Origin: Paraflavitalea pollutisoli
GTDB taxonomy: Bacteria; Bacteroidota; Bacteroidia; Chitinophagales; Chitinophagaceae
Length of the DNA stretch: 64,000 nt
Assembly: GCF_029360705.1 (NCBI RefSeq)
Contig: NZ_JARKMX010000008.1
Location: forward strand, 867,949 to 931,948
Direction of reading: 5' to 3'
The notes under the pieces are model-generated. The model saw nothing but the letters and a program-made list of their open reading frames with translations, searched no databases and had not been told where the DNA came from. The position numbers and the translations under genes were made by a program. Positions 52,806 to 61,520 of this stretch are shown one piece after another. Position 1 is the stretch's first letter, and every line of letters starts with the position of its first letter.

Positions 52806-54488
52806 TTACTTTGCTTTCTTTACTTCCTTTGCCCAGGCGTCCTTCAGGGTCACGGTGCGGTTGAAGATCATGCGCTCTTCGGAGGTATCGCGATCGAGGC
52901 AGAAATACCCTTTGCGCAGGAATTGGTAACGCTCTTCAAAGCGAGCTGTCTTTAAAGCAGGTTCTGCATACGCAGTTCCCACCACGCGCAGTGAATCAGG
53001 ATTGATGTACTCCTTGAAATCACCTTCTTCGCTGGCGGGATCTTCCACTTTGAATAAACGATCATACTCCCTTACCTCTACGCTGATGGCCTGTGCTACA
53101 CTGACCCAATGCAAGGTGCCTTGCACTTTCAGTCCCGAGGTGTCGGAACCACTCTTGCTTTCGGGAATATAGGTACATTTCAGTTCTACCACATTTCCGG
53201 CTTCATCCTTCACCACCTCATCGCATTTGATGATATAAGCACTTTTCAGGCGCACCATGGCACCGGGTGCCAGGCGGAAGAATTTCTTGGGCGGATGCTC
53301 CATGAAATCTTCCCGCTCGATGTACAGTTCGCTGGAAAAGGGTACATCGCGGTGACCAGCATTGGTATCTTCAGGATTGTCTTCACTCTTCAGCATCTCT
53401 ACCTCGCCCGCGACGAAGTTGGTGATGGTTACCTTCAGCGGATCGAATACCACCATCCGTCGTTGAGCGATCTTGTTGAGGTGTTCGCGGATACAGAACT
53501 CGAGCAGGGAATATTCGATGATATTGTCCCTTTTGGCTACCCCTACCCGATCACAAAAATCGCGGATCGACTCGGGGGTATAACCACGGCGGCGGAAACC
53601 ACTGATCGTGGGCATACGGGGATCGTCCCAGCCGGTTACGTGTTTCTCTTCCACCAGTTGCTTCAGCTTGCGCTTGCTCATCACGGTGTAGTTGAGGTTG
53701 AGACGCGCAAACTCATATTGTTGAGACGGGAAGATCTCCAGTTGCTCGATCATCCAATTGTACAAGGGGCGGTGTGGAATAAACTCCAGCGTACAGATGG
53801 AATGGGTAATATGCTCGATCGAATCGCTTTGACCATGTGCAAAATCGTACATCGGATAGATGCACCAGGTATCACCGGTACGGTGGTGATGGGCATGTTT
53901 GATGCGGTACAGGATGGGATCGCGGAAGTGCATATTGGGCGAAGTCATATCGATCCTTGCGCGCAATACTTTTTCTCCATCCTTGTATTTTCCGGCTTTC
54001 ATCTCCTCAAACAAACGCAGGTTCTCTTCCGTGCTTCTGTCGGCATATTGATTGCGGCTACCGGGCGTGGTAGGTGTTCCTTTTTGCTTGGCGATCTCTT
54101 CGGCAGTCGAGTCGTCTACATAAGCCAGTCCCTTTTCGATCAGCTTTACGGCGAAACCGTGCAGCTGGTCAAAATAATCGGAGGCGTATAATTCGTTGGC
54201 CCATTGGAATCCGAGCCATTGCACGTCGGCTTTGATGCTGTCTACATACTCTGTGTCTTCTGTTACAGGATTGGTATCGTCGAAGCGCAGGTTGGTGGTA
54301 CCGCCATATTTGAGGGCCAACCCAAAGTTGAGGCAGATGCTTTTTGCGTGACCAATGTGCAGGTAGCCATTGGGTTCTGGCGGAAAACGGGTAGCAATGG
54401 ATTTGTATTTGCCCGCTTTCAGGTCCTCCTCGACGATCTCTTCGATGAAATTGAGGCTTTTTTCTTCTGTCTTTTTAATCTCAGTCAT
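52806..54488 (-). CDS. glnS: Glutaminyl-tRNA synthetase
   Basis: This class I aminoacyl-tRNA synthetase of 560 residues charges tRNA-Gln directly. The HIGH motif is at 43-48 (PEPNGYLHIGHAKS), and the KMSKS loop reads VMSKRKL near residue 265. The GlnRS-specific FPPEPNG and NLRFDDTNP segments and the C-terminal anticodon-binding beta-barrels (VFDPLKVTITNF onward) are present. Length matches the family. It is a single-gene unit with a terminator; a CATCTTTG box just upstream on the minus strand may be its -7 element. Confidence 0.97.
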   Translation of the reverse strand: MTEIKKTEEKSLNFIEEIVEEDLKAGKYKSIATRFPPEPNGYLHIGHAKSICLNFGLALKYGGTTNLRFDDTNPVTEDTEYVDSIKADVQWLGFQWANELYASDYFDQLHGFAVKLIEKGLAYVDDSTAEEIAKQKGTPTTPGSRNQYADRSTEENLRLFEEMKAGKYKDGEKVLRARIDMTSPNMHFRDPILYRIKHAHHHRTGDTWCIYPMYDFAHGQSDSIEHITHSICTLEFIPHRPLYNWMIEQLEIFPSQQYEFARLNLNYTVMSKRKLKQLVEEKHVTGWDDPRMPTISGFRRRGYTPESIRDFCDRVGVAKRDNIIEYSLLEFCIREHLNKIAQRRMVVFDPLKVTITNFVAGEVEMLKSEDNPEDTNAGHRDVPFSSELYIEREDFMEHPPKKFFRLAPGAMVRLKSAYIIKCDEVVKDEAGNVVELKCTYIPESKSGSDTSGLKVQGTLHWVSVAQAISVEVREYDRLFKVEDPASEEGDFKEYINPDSLRVVGTAYAEPALKTARFEERYQFLRKGYFCLDRDTSEERMIFNRTVTLKDAWAKEVKKAK

Positions 54489-54560
54489 GGTGCCGTATTT
54501 ACAAAGATGCCACGGTCGGTCGACGCCCGTGGCATATGGTGGTGGCGAATGTACGAAATA

Positions 54561-55283
54561 TTAGCGTTTCAGCAGGCGGTTTTGGAGCAGTTGCTGCAGT
54601 ACGGCGTCCCGTTCGGTGCGGCTAATGGGGATGTGGTGCTGCCCGATACGTATATCATTTCCTTCTATACTTTCGACTTTGCCGGCAGCCACGATGTACG
54701 ATTTGTGGGTGCGTACGAACCGACCGGCGGGCAGGTACTCTTCCACGCTGCGGAAAGTGAGGTAAGTGATGTATTTTTTGTCGGTCGTATAGACTGCCAC
54801 GTAGTTCTGGAGGGCTTCTACGAACAGGATCTCATCGTAACGGATCTTGATGAGCTTGCTATCGCTTTTGATGAAGAAATAGTCGTCATCGGCGTTCGCG
54901 GGTGTGGCACTGCCTGCGGCGGCCTGTTCGCGCAGGGCTTTGGCGCGTGTCACAGCCTTCCAAAACCGTTCGAACGAGAAAGGCTTCAGCAGGTAATCGA
55001 CGGCATTGAGCTCGAATCCCTCGACGGCATAGTTGGGATAGGCCGTGGTAAAGATCACCAGGGGCGGATGCGATAACGTCTTCAGGAATTCCAGGCCGGT
55101 CATCCGCGGCATCTGGATGTCGAGAAAGAGCAGGTCGATGGTCAGTTGCTGTAGTACATCGATGGCCTTCATGGGATTGTCGAACTCGCCGGCCAGCTGC
55201 AGAAAAGCAACATCCTGGATATACTCCTTCAGCCCGGTGCGGGCCATCGGTTCATCGTCAATGATGAGGCACTGTAGTGTCAT
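54561..55283 (-). CDS. LytTR-family response regulator
   Basis: This 240-residue regulator has a receiver domain with Asp55 (LLFLDIQMPRMTG), acidic residues IIDDEP at 7-12 and a YLLKPF Lys, joined by an Ala-rich linker to a C-terminal LytTR DNA-binding domain (about 135-235; RYDEILFVEALQNYVAVYTT, FVRTHKSYIV). It is translated from the same mRNA as its kinase, overlapping it by 4 bases. LytTR proteins bind direct repeats; no target was identified. Confidence 0.94.
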   Translation of the reverse strand: MTLQCLIIDDEPMARTGLKEYIQDVAFLQLAGEFDNPMKAIDVLQQLTIDLLFLDIQMPRMTGLEFLKTLSHPPLVIFTTAYPNYAVEGFELNAVDYLLKPFSFERFWKAVTRAKALREQAAAGSATPANADDDYFFIKSDSKLIKIRYDEILFVEALQNYVAVYTTDKKYITYLTFRSVEEYLPAGRFVRTHKSYIVAAGKVESIEGNDIRIGQHHIPISRTERDAVLQQLLQNRLLKR

Positions 55284-56305
55284 GACACTTGAAGGTTTAG
55301 CGCTACGGTAAAGGTAGCATCATTGTGTTCGATCTGCAAGTCATATTTACCCGGGTACAACAGTTCCAGGCGCCGCCGCACGTTGTTCAACCCGATACCA
55401 CCCCGCGGCTCGGTACTGCGCTGGTGGGGCTCTTTCGAATTCACGATCGAAAAGTGAAAACGGTCCCTGACTTTGGAAAGGTGCAGGTGTACGAAGTTGC
55501 GCCGGTCCGGGTAATGCGACAAGTGTTTGAATGCGTTCTCCACGAATGGGATCAGTAACAAGGGCGTTATCGAAAACCCCTGCACGGCCGGGTCGACCGT
55601 TACCTGTACCTCATACTGCTCGTCTTTTCGCAATTGCTGCAAACGAATATAATCCTGCAGGTAGGCCACTTCCTGACTAATATCGATGGTATCGGCATTA
55701 CAATCGTACAGTTGGTAACGCAGCAGGTCCGAAAACTGCAGCAAGGTTTGCCGCGCCGTGGTGTTTTGCTTATCGATCAGGAAATAGATCGCGTTGAGCG
55801 AATTGAACAGGAAGTGTGGGTTGATCTGTGACTTGAGGAAATTGAGCTCGGCTTCTGCTTTCTCTTTCGACACCTCTCCCAGCCTGCGTTGCGCGCGGGC
55901 ATAATCTACCAGCAATTTAATGGCGGCACCGGTACTCACGAGCAGGATATGCGGTATGACATTGTCGTAGAAGCGCCGCTTGGTTTCGTTGAATACATTG
56001 AAGAGGGCTGGCCGGTGCATGATCTGCCCTTCCAGGTACAATTTCAACCAACTGCAGGCGGTGACGACGACCAGGAATACCAGCGCGAACAAAACATATT
56101 GCTTACGGTACAGGAGGCGAGGGATGAGCAGGTAGTTGGTGATGTATACCATCAACGCCAGGTCGGCCACTTTGAGGGCGGTAATGATCCATCCCGTATT
56201 GCGGGGGTAATCCTGGTAACGAAAGAAATGCCAGCCTGCAAACAGTAATAGCCAGCCCAGCAGATGGTCCAATTTATAGCGCCTGAAAAAAGAAACTTCT
56301 TGCAT
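55280..56305 (-). CDS. LytS-type sensor histidine kinase
   Basis: This is a 341-residue kinase of the His_kinase (PF06580) family. Four transmembrane helices (about 12-30, 38-62, 70-88, 118-134) are followed by a coiled linker, the phospho-acceptor region with His164 (KSQINPHFLFNSLNAI) and an HATPase_c domain (LLIPFVENAFKH, GIGLNNVRRRLELLY). The start at 56305 is chosen at the beginning of the membrane domain; the open frame upstream to 56566 is Cys/Arg-rich and unlike the family. It phosphorylates the LytTR regulator that follows. The signal is unknown. Confidence 0.92.
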   Translation of the reverse strand: MQEVSFFRRYKLDHLLGWLLLFAGWHFFRYQDYPRNTGWIITALKVADLALMVYITNYLLIPRLLYRKQYVLFALVFLVVVTACSWLKLYLEGQIMHRPALFNVFNETKRRFYDNVIPHILLVSTGAAIKLLVDYARAQRRLGEVSKEKAEAELNFLKSQINPHFLFNSLNAIYFLIDKQNTTARQTLLQFSDLLRYQLYDCNADTIDISQEVAYLQDYIRLQQLRKDEQYEVQVTVDPAVQGFSITPLLLIPFVENAFKHLSHYPDRRNFVHLHLSKVRDRFHFSIVNSKEPHQRSTEPRGGIGLNNVRRRLELLYPGKYDLQIEHNDATFTVALNLQVS

Positions 56306-56577
56306 ATCGCAAATTAAATATACAAAAACCGGCCGGTGCTTTTTCTTACACCTTCCGGTGTGCCGGCTACATGAACTGCAGATTGGCGGTCGGTCATGTT
56401 TACACCATCGCCTTTGCGAACGTGCAAAGCCAGGGCCGCCTTTTGTACACACCGCGCAACCGGCGCCTTCCCGGGCTGCTGTACAGCGGTTCATCAAGGC
56501 CCGGCGGCAGGTCGTGTAATCCATTTCGCCAGGCGGGCCAGCTGACTTCTCTTTGAGGACCTTCAACTATTTATACT

Positions 56578-57219
56578 ATGCGCAACTTCTATGTTTTCCT
56601 GTTGACCCAACTGCTCGGGCTATCGGCCTGTGCACAACCTGCCCAACGCAAAGCATTCAGCATGCCCTGCGAGGGCTGCGAAGCCATTTATGAATCGCCG
56701 GTACCTTTCGAACAACTCAATGCGGTCGACACCCTGCCCGACTTTTCGGAGGCTGGCCCCAAAATGCTGGTGACGGGTGTGATCTATGAATACGATGGTA
56801 AGACGCCGGCCCGCAATGTGGTATTGTATATTTATCATACCGATCAACGGGGCTTGTATGCTACGCGTGGGGGCGAAACAGGCTGGGTAAAGCGGCATGG
56901 GTATATCCGGGGATGGATCCGCACCGGTGCAGATGGACGTTATGCGTTCTACACGTTGCGACCGGCTGCCTACCCGAATGACAAGATACCTGCCCATATC
57001 CATCCTGTTATCCGGGAGGCAGATATGCAACCGTATTATGTCGATGAGTGGCTGTTTGACGATGATCCGTTGCTGACACCAGAAGAACGGGCTAAACAGC
57101 CTGGTTATGGCGGCAGTGGCATTGTGCGCACCAGCAACCGCAACGACCTGCTGATCGCTACGCGTGATATCGTATTGGGAGCCGGCATTCCCGGTTATCC
57201 CATTAAAAAAGGGCTGTAG
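56578..57219 (+). CDS. Intradiol-ring-cleavage-dioxygenase-like lipoprotein
   Basis: This is a 213-residue lipoprotein with lipobox LSAC (Cys18). The mature domain resembles intradiol dioxygenases (protocatechuate/catechol 1,2-dioxygenase type): VTGVIYEYDGKTPARNVVLYIYHTD, then GRYAFYTLRPAAYP and the metal-site AHIHPVI. Probable iron ligands are Tyr94, Tyr132, His140 and His142. A lipid-anchored intradiol-type enzyme in the envelope is unusual compared with cytosolic ones, and the substrate is unknown. The stop codon lies inside a hairpin (57211-57228). Confidence 0.85.
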   Translation: MRNFYVFLLTQLLGLSACAQPAQRKAFSMPCEGCEAIYESPVPFEQLNAVDTLPDFSEAGPKMLVTGVIYEYDGKTPARNVVLYIYHTDQRGLYATRGGETGWVKRHGYIRGWIRTGADGRYAFYTLRPAAYPNDKIPAHIHPVIREADMQPYYVDEWLFDDDPLLTPEERAKQPGYGGSGIVRTSNRNDLLIATRDIVLGAGIPGYPIKKGL

Positions 57220-57345
57220 AAACAGCCCCTGTATTCATTAATCAATAACCTATGAAAAACACTATCTTTTACCTTTAATATCTACCGTAAAATTACACAT
57301 CAACGAGGCGCTTCTATAATCTATTCGATGATTGCCATCTTATCT
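57205..57345 (+). repeat. Hairpin/leader element, copy 1
   Basis: This block starts with A6 and the hairpin GGGCTGT-AGAA-ACAGCCC (57211-57228), which overlaps the stop of the upstream gene. It continues through a 33-base segment (57236-57268) that is identical in copy 2 and contains ATGAAAAACACT, an apparent start of an 8-codon frame (MKNTIFYL). Similarity to copy 2 extends beyond to about 57345 (CTATAATCTATTCG against GTATAATTTATTCG). Confidence 0.75.
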
Positions 57346-57454
57346 GCGTTGAATGAACCAAAGCCGTAGTTTTTGTAAAAATCATACCTGCATAAGTCAA
57401 TAGCGCGGCCCTGTAAAGGGTATTAAGTAGATGGTACCAGGAGGGTATAAAAAG

Positions 57455-57595
57455 AAAAAAGAGCTGTAGACACAGCCCTTAACCATTAATCAATAACCTA
57501 TGAAAAACACTATCTTATATCCTGATTGCATAGTAAAAATACCGCCTCGGGGGCGGTATGTATAATTTATTCGGTGGTTGCGTGCTATTGTAAGA
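57455..57595 (+). repeat. Hairpin/leader element, copy 2
   Basis: This is a second copy about 248 bases after the first. The hairpin is GAGCTGT-AGAC-ACAGCCC (one mismatch), followed by the identical 33-base segment (57484-57516). Its small frame starts MKNTILYPDC and runs 21 codons to 57566. It covers the terminator hairpin of the convergent YggS gene. Confidence 0.75.
57534..57557 (-). terminator. Minus-strand terminator of the YggS gene
   Basis: The stem ACCGCC/GGCGGT with a short C-rich loop is followed on the minus strand by ATTTTTA. It is 62 bases beyond the stop codon. Confidence 0.7.
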
Positions 57596-57618
57596 TGAAT
57601 CGGTAGAAATGGTCGATC

Positions 57619-58377
57619 TCAGGGCTTGGAGCGGGCGCCAAAAAGCAGGCTGCCGATGCGTACAAGGTTACTGCCACAGGTAATGGCGAGCCGGTAATCA
57701 TTACTCATGCCCATCGATAGCATAGCAGTAGGTAATGGTGGTGCTATCGGGCGCACCACTGCTGCCGCCAATGCAGCAGCCGTATCAGGTTCATTCGCCA
57801 CTGGCGTGGCTGAACCATCACCCGCGGGAAAATATTCGTCGTACAATCCCTTCAGGTACATAAACTCTTTTTGAACGATCTGCTGGTCTTCCGAAAAGGA
57901 GGCCATACCCATCAGGCCCACCACGCGCACGTTGCCCAACAGGCCCGACGCATGATTGGCGCGCAGGACTTTCATGGCCTCAGCCAGTTCTTCATCGCTG
58001 AACCCAAACTTGGTTTCCTCCTGTGCGATGTGCACCTGTAGCAGGCAATCGATGACCCGGTTGTTTTTCCCCGCCTGCTTGTCGATCTCCAGCAACAATT
58101 TGAAACTATCGACACCGTGGATGAGGTGAACAAAAGGCGCGATGTATTTTACCTTGTTCGACTGCAGGTGGCCGATAAAATGCCAGCGTATATCGGTGGG
58201 GAGCAGCAATTGTTTTTCGACCAGTTCCTGTACATAATTCTCGCCAAAGTCCCGTTGCCCCAGGTCGTACAGGGCTTGTATGTCTTCGACCGGTTTGATC
58301 TTGGATACGGCCACCAGTGTTACGGAGGTGCCCAGCTCGGCCGTGATGGCCTTGTATTGCTCAATGTTGATCGCCAT
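57619..58377 (-). CDS. YggS/PLPBP-family PLP-homeostasis protein
   Basis: This is a 252-residue single-domain fold-type III PLP protein. The Schiff-base lysine is Lys26 (LVAVSKIKPVEDIQ); WHFIGHLQSNKVKY at 65-78 and the C-terminal SMGMSNDYRLAI and VRIGSLLFG motifs are characteristic. It buffers pyridoxal phosphate and influences amino-acid pools. An insertion of about 33 Ala/Pro-rich residues (186-218) sits before SMGMS, where the family normally has a short loop. The start at 58377 is the family N-terminus; the frame opens 18 codons earlier. It has its own terminator. Confidence 0.93.
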   Translation of the reverse strand: MAINIEQYKAITAELGTSVTLVAVSKIKPVEDIQALYDLGQRDFGENYVQELVEKQLLLPTDIRWHFIGHLQSNKVKYIAPFVHLIHGVDSFKLLLEIDKQAGKNNRVIDCLLQVHIAQEETKFGFSDEELAEAMKVLRANHASGLLGNVRVVGLMGMASFSEDQQIVQKEFMYLKGLYDEYFPAGDGSATPVANEPDTAAALAAAVVRPIAPPLPTAMLSMGMSNDYRLAITCGSNLVRIGSLLFGARSKP

Positions 58378-58439
58378 GTTGATGGATTGCTTGTCTATAG
58401 ATGGATTGGATGCAAACGCCAAAACTAGCACTATTTACT

Positions 58440-58476
58440 AAAAAAATATGCCAATGACATGAACGTCACTGGCATA
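58440..58476 (-). terminator. Minus-strand terminator of the acyl-CoA dehydrogenase gene
   Basis: The stem TATGCCA-a-TGAC / GTCA-c-TGGCATA has one mismatch and a 6-base loop and is followed on the minus strand by TTTTTTTAG. It lies 25 bases after the stop. Confidence 0.85.
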
Positions 58477-58501
58477 ACTTACAGATAGTATTGGCTAAAA
58501 C

Positions 58502-59656
58502 CTATTTGAGGATGGAGCGGCTGATCACGATCCGTTGCACTTCGGAGGTGCCTTCATAGATCTGCGTGATCTTGGCGTCACGCATCAGTCTTTCCACATG
58601 ATATTCTTTCACGTAACCATATCCGCCGTGTACCTGAACGGCCTCTGTAGATACCCACATGGCGGTTTCGCTGGCAAATACTTTGGCCATCGAAGAGCTG
58701 AGGGCGTAATCTTTGTGCTGGTCTTTATCCCAGGCGGCTTTCAGGCACAGTAAACGGGCGGCTTCAATGCGCGTGGCCATATCGGCCAATTTAAACTGAA
58801 TGGCCTGGTGCTGACTGATCTCTTTGCCAAAGGCCTTGCGTTCTTTCGAGTAGCGCAGCGCCAGTTCATAAGCACCACTCGCAATACCCAATGCCTGGGA
58901 GGCGATGCCGATACGGCCACCGGCCAGGGTTTTCATGGCAAACGTAAAACCAAAGCCGTCGTCGCCGATGCGGTTTTCCTTTGGCACCTTCACATCGTTG
59001 AACAGGATAGAATGCGTATCGCTGCCGCGGATGCCGAGTTTGTTTTCCTTGGCGCCCACTACCACGCCGGGCCATTTCTTTTCGACGATAAAGGCATTGA
59101 TACCTTTGCTGCCTTTGGCGACATCGGTTTGTGCGATGACCAGGTATACGGATGCGGAAGAGCCATTGGTGATCCAGTTCTTGGTGCCGTTGAGCAGGTA
59201 ATGATCCCCCATGTCCTCTGCCGTCGTGCGCTGGGAAGTAGCATCACTGCCCGCTTCGGGTTCGCTCAGCAGGAAGGCGCCGATGTATAATTCGCCGTCT
59301 TTACGGCCCTGTGCGAGGGGTGTCAGGTATTGTTGTTTCTGTTCTTCGGTGCCGTAGGCTTCGAGCCCCCAGGAAACGAGGCTGTTGTTGACACTCATGC
59401 ATACGCTCACGCTGGCGTCGATCTTGCTGATCTCTTCCATGGCCAGTACGTAACTGAGGGTATCGAGGCCGGCGCCACCGTACTGCGGATCGACCATCAT
59501 GCCCATAAAGCCTAGTTCAGCCAGTTTGAGGACCTGTTCTTTGGGGAATTTCTGGTGTTCGTCTCTTTCGATAACGCCCGGCAAACATTCTGTCCGTGCA
59601 AAATCACGGGCAGCGTTGCGGATCATCTCGTGTTCTTCTGATAATTGGAACTGCAT
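58502..59656 (-). CDS. Acyl-CoA dehydrogenase
   Basis: This is a 384-residue FAD-dependent acyl-CoA dehydrogenase of the short/branched-chain type. The start at 59656 (MQFQLSEEHEMIR) is the family N-terminus, although the frame is open to 59788. Conserved parts are LSEPEAGSDATS, KNWITNG (FAD contacts), GTSEVQR near the end with the catalytic Glu before it (IYEGTSE), and QVHGGYGYVKEY. It oxidises acyl-CoA to enoyl-CoA and passes electrons to ETF; no etf gene adjoins it. It has its own terminator and a possible promoter at 59808. Confidence 0.95.
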   Translation of the reverse strand: MQFQLSEEHEMIRNAARDFARTECLPGVIERDEHQKFPKEQVLKLAELGFMGMMVDPQYGGAGLDTLSYVLAMEEISKIDASVSVCMSVNNSLVSWGLEAYGTEEQKQQYLTPLAQGRKDGELYIGAFLLSEPEAGSDATSQRTTAEDMGDHYLLNGTKNWITNGSSASVYLVIAQTDVAKGSKGINAFIVEKKWPGVVVGAKENKLGIRGSDTHSILFNDVKVPKENRIGDDGFGFTFAMKTLAGGRIGIASQALGIASGAYELALRYSKERKAFGKEISQHQAIQFKLADMATRIEAARLLCLKAAWDKDQHKDYALSSSMAKVFASETAMWVSTEAVQVHGGYGYVKEYHVERLMRDAKITQIYEGTSEVQRIVISRSILK

Positions 59657-59970
59657 ATGGCCTATCTCGTTTTTTTTGTCGGTGTATACGAATACCCCCT
59701 TCGTTCGGGACTTGTTCGCCTTTTCTTCGGGAACGCTTTGGTATTTCCCAATGGTGGACCGAACAATTCCCGAAGGAATCACGGACAAAACCCGCCAGTG
59801 GTGGCAACAAAAATAGGAGAATTTATCACAAATACTAACAATTGTTCGTTCTGTTTTGTGGCTATGGGCAGGTTTCCGGTCGGCTGTGTAGTTATTGAGA
59901 GGTAGAGGGAAGGAAACAATGGCCTGGAGCGGGCTTTCCTGAACCTAGCAGCAAGGAATTGGGGTGCCAC
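59657..59970. other. Intergenic region upstream of acyl-CoA dehydrogenase
   Basis: No gene was recognised in 314 bases. On the minus strand TATTTTTG at 59808-59815 fits the -7 consensus. A 9-base inverted repeat, CTTCGGGAA at 59726-59734 and TTCCCGAAG at 59768-59776, lies between it and the start codon and may be a regulator site or leader structure. Confidence 0.5.
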
Positions 59971-60252
59971 TTACAAATTCCCTTCTTTCTCCAGCCGACG
60001 CACGTATTCGTCGAGGCTGTTGGCGAGGGCGTCTCTGGCGCTCATGCTGCGCAGCGAACCTTCTATGAGCTTCCAGTCGATCCGCTTTAACTTCAGCCCG
60101 TTACCACGCAGTAATGGCCGGTTACTTTGAAATACAATAAACCCATTGCGCCCGGATACCCGGAATTGCTCGAATTTCGGCGTAGCCGAGATCCGCTCTA
60201 CCGGGTAGCGACGCATGTATCCCTCGATCCGCACGGTGATCTCCCCTTTCAT
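59971..60252 (-). CDS. Small hypothetical protein
   Basis: This is a 93-residue protein with a basic N-terminal half (MKGEITVRIEGYMRRYPVER) and alternating hydrophobic residues suggesting a beta-sheet (FEQFRVSGRNGFIVFQSN), ending in a helical stretch (SLDEYVRRLEKEG). There is no signal peptide, membrane segment or known motif. Coding is supported by the start codon, balanced composition and lack of a competing frame, but not by family evidence. Confidence 0.55.
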   Translation of the reverse strand: MKGEITVRIEGYMRRYPVERISATPKFEQFRVSGRNGFIVFQSNRPLLRGNGLKLKRIDWKLIEGSLRSMSARDALANSLDEYVRRLEKEGNL

Positions 60253-60407
60253 GCTACTAAATTAATTAGTATTCAGGAATCCACCAAGGAGCTACCGCAG
60301 TTTGCTCCCGCGGGTATCGATGTAGCTAGGGATAGCTTGTTCCAGGTTTCTTCCGCCCCCTTTTGGGAGCGTGAAAAACACAGCTCCCTGGAAAGGGTTG
60401 CCGCTTG

Positions 60408-61358
60408 CTAAGGGACCTGGTATTGTTGAAAGAAAGTCCAGAGCAAGTCATTGGCTTTGATGGAGGTAGCGGGTTCATCGGCACCGCTACGGCCGGGTAG
60501 TCCACCGGGCCAGGCATGTCCGCCGTCGGCTGTCAGGTACCATTGTATCGAGCTGTTGCCGGCGCAATTGCTCCAGGCCCAATGCACGAATTGGCTGTTC
60601 GTCTCTACCGTCTGCTTTTTGACGGCGCAGCCGTTGCGCGTGGACCATACATTCAGGACCGAATCGACCGGTGGAAAATACGTATTGGACACCCCACTGC
60701 CGATACCGCCTTTGTAGGGTACATTCTGATCCTTTGCCGAATGCATGTGCAGGATGGGCACCGCACGGGGAGCATTGCAAGGTGTTTTCACGACCATGGT
60801 ACAGCCGTTGGGCGCGATGGCAGCGATCTTATTGGAGAGTTCGCAAGCCAGGCGATAACTCAGCATACCCCCATTCGAATGCCCAGTGGCATATACCTTT
60901 TTGGGATTGATCTTATACTTACTGGTCAGTTGATCGATGAGCAGACTGATGTATTTCACATCATCGATATTTTGCTCCACGGCGTAATCGCAGCAGGTAC
61001 CGGCATTCCAGGTGCGGGCACGCAACAGTCCATCGCTTTGTACGCCCTCGGGATATACCACAATAAACTTTTCCGAATCTGCTTTTTCCGACAGTCGAGA
61101 GGATTCTTCAAACTGTTCGCCCGATCCCCCACCTCCATGCAGCGCAATGACCAGCGAATAATTATTGCCCGCATCATATCCCGGAGGCAGGTTGAGCCAG
61201 TAGGTACGGATTCTGCCATCGACCGTCATACTGCCCGCGAGATGGTATTTCTTGTTGGGATCGGTGTTGTCCCTGTCCTTGCCACAGGCCAACACGGTGA
61301 AGATCGATAACAGGGCCAAGGGCCAGCGAACAATGGATTGCATCTCTATTGGTTTCAT
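60408..61358 (-). CDS. LpqC/PHB-depolymerase-type esterase lipoprotein
   Basis: This 316-residue alpha/beta-hydrolase is of the LpqC family, with lipobox VLAC (Cys25). The catalytic triad is visible: Ser161 (ATGHSNGGM), Asp210 (HSAKDQNVPY) and His281 (DGGHAWPG). The oxyanion-hole region is IALHGGGGSGEQFEE. Family members are feruloyl or acetyl-xylan esterases and polyhydroxyalkanoate depolymerases. A deacylase acting on plant or microbial polysaccharide side groups fits a polysaccharide-degrading organism; direct evidence is lacking. Confidence 0.88.
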   Translation of the reverse strand: MKPIEMQSIVRWPLALLSIFTVLACGKDRDNTDPNKKYHLAGSMTVDGRIRTYWLNLPPGYDAGNNYSLVIALHGGGGSGEQFEESSRLSEKADSEKFIVVYPEGVQSDGLLRARTWNAGTCCDYAVEQNIDDVKYISLLIDQLTSKYKINPKKVYATGHSNGGMLSYRLACELSNKIAAIAPNGCTMVVKTPCNAPRAVPILHMHSAKDQNVPYKGGIGSGVSNTYFPPVDSVLNVWSTRNGCAVKKQTVETNSQFVHWAWSNCAGNSSIQWYLTADGGHAWPGGLPGRSGADEPATSIKANDLLWTFFQQYQVP

Positions 61359-61443
61359 GGAGGTAATGGAAACAGGTTCTATAAACGCCTGCTTCCCGGT
61401 TAAAGTATGGGTAGGACCTGCCCCCTGGTAAAAGGTTTAACCC

Positions 61444-61467
61444 GGGCGCCAGGAAGGGCGCCTTTTT
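61444..61467 (+). terminator. GC-rich hairpin with T run, upstream of the SRAP operon
   Basis: The hairpin GGGCGCC-aggaag-GGCGCC is followed by five T. No plus-strand gene lies upstream, so it may insulate the following promoter or end an unannotated transcript. Confidence 0.55.
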
Positions 61468-61468
61468 G

Positions 61469-61499
61469 TTGCTAATAACTTTAGCGATACGTATCTTTG
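61469..61499 (+). promoter_or_regulatory. Bacteroidota promoter of the SRAP operon
   Basis: TTG at 61469 and TATCTTTG at 61492-61499 are separated by 20 bases, close to the TTTG-N19-TAnnTTTG consensus. It is 22 bases upstream of the first ATG at 61521. This is one of the best promoter matches in the window. Confidence 0.75.
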
Positions 61500-61520
61500 G
61501 AGGGTCTCAACCACCATACC

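Noticed and set aside
56306-56566. N-terminal extension of the LytS-type kinase
   Set aside because: The extra 87 residues are Cys/Arg-rich and precede a normal family N-terminus; the region more likely holds the promoters of two divergent genes.
57236-57516. Two identical 33-base segments considered as CRISPR repeats
   Set aside because: There are only two copies, 215 bases apart, embedded in longer similar blocks with hairpins; no third copy or cas gene is present.
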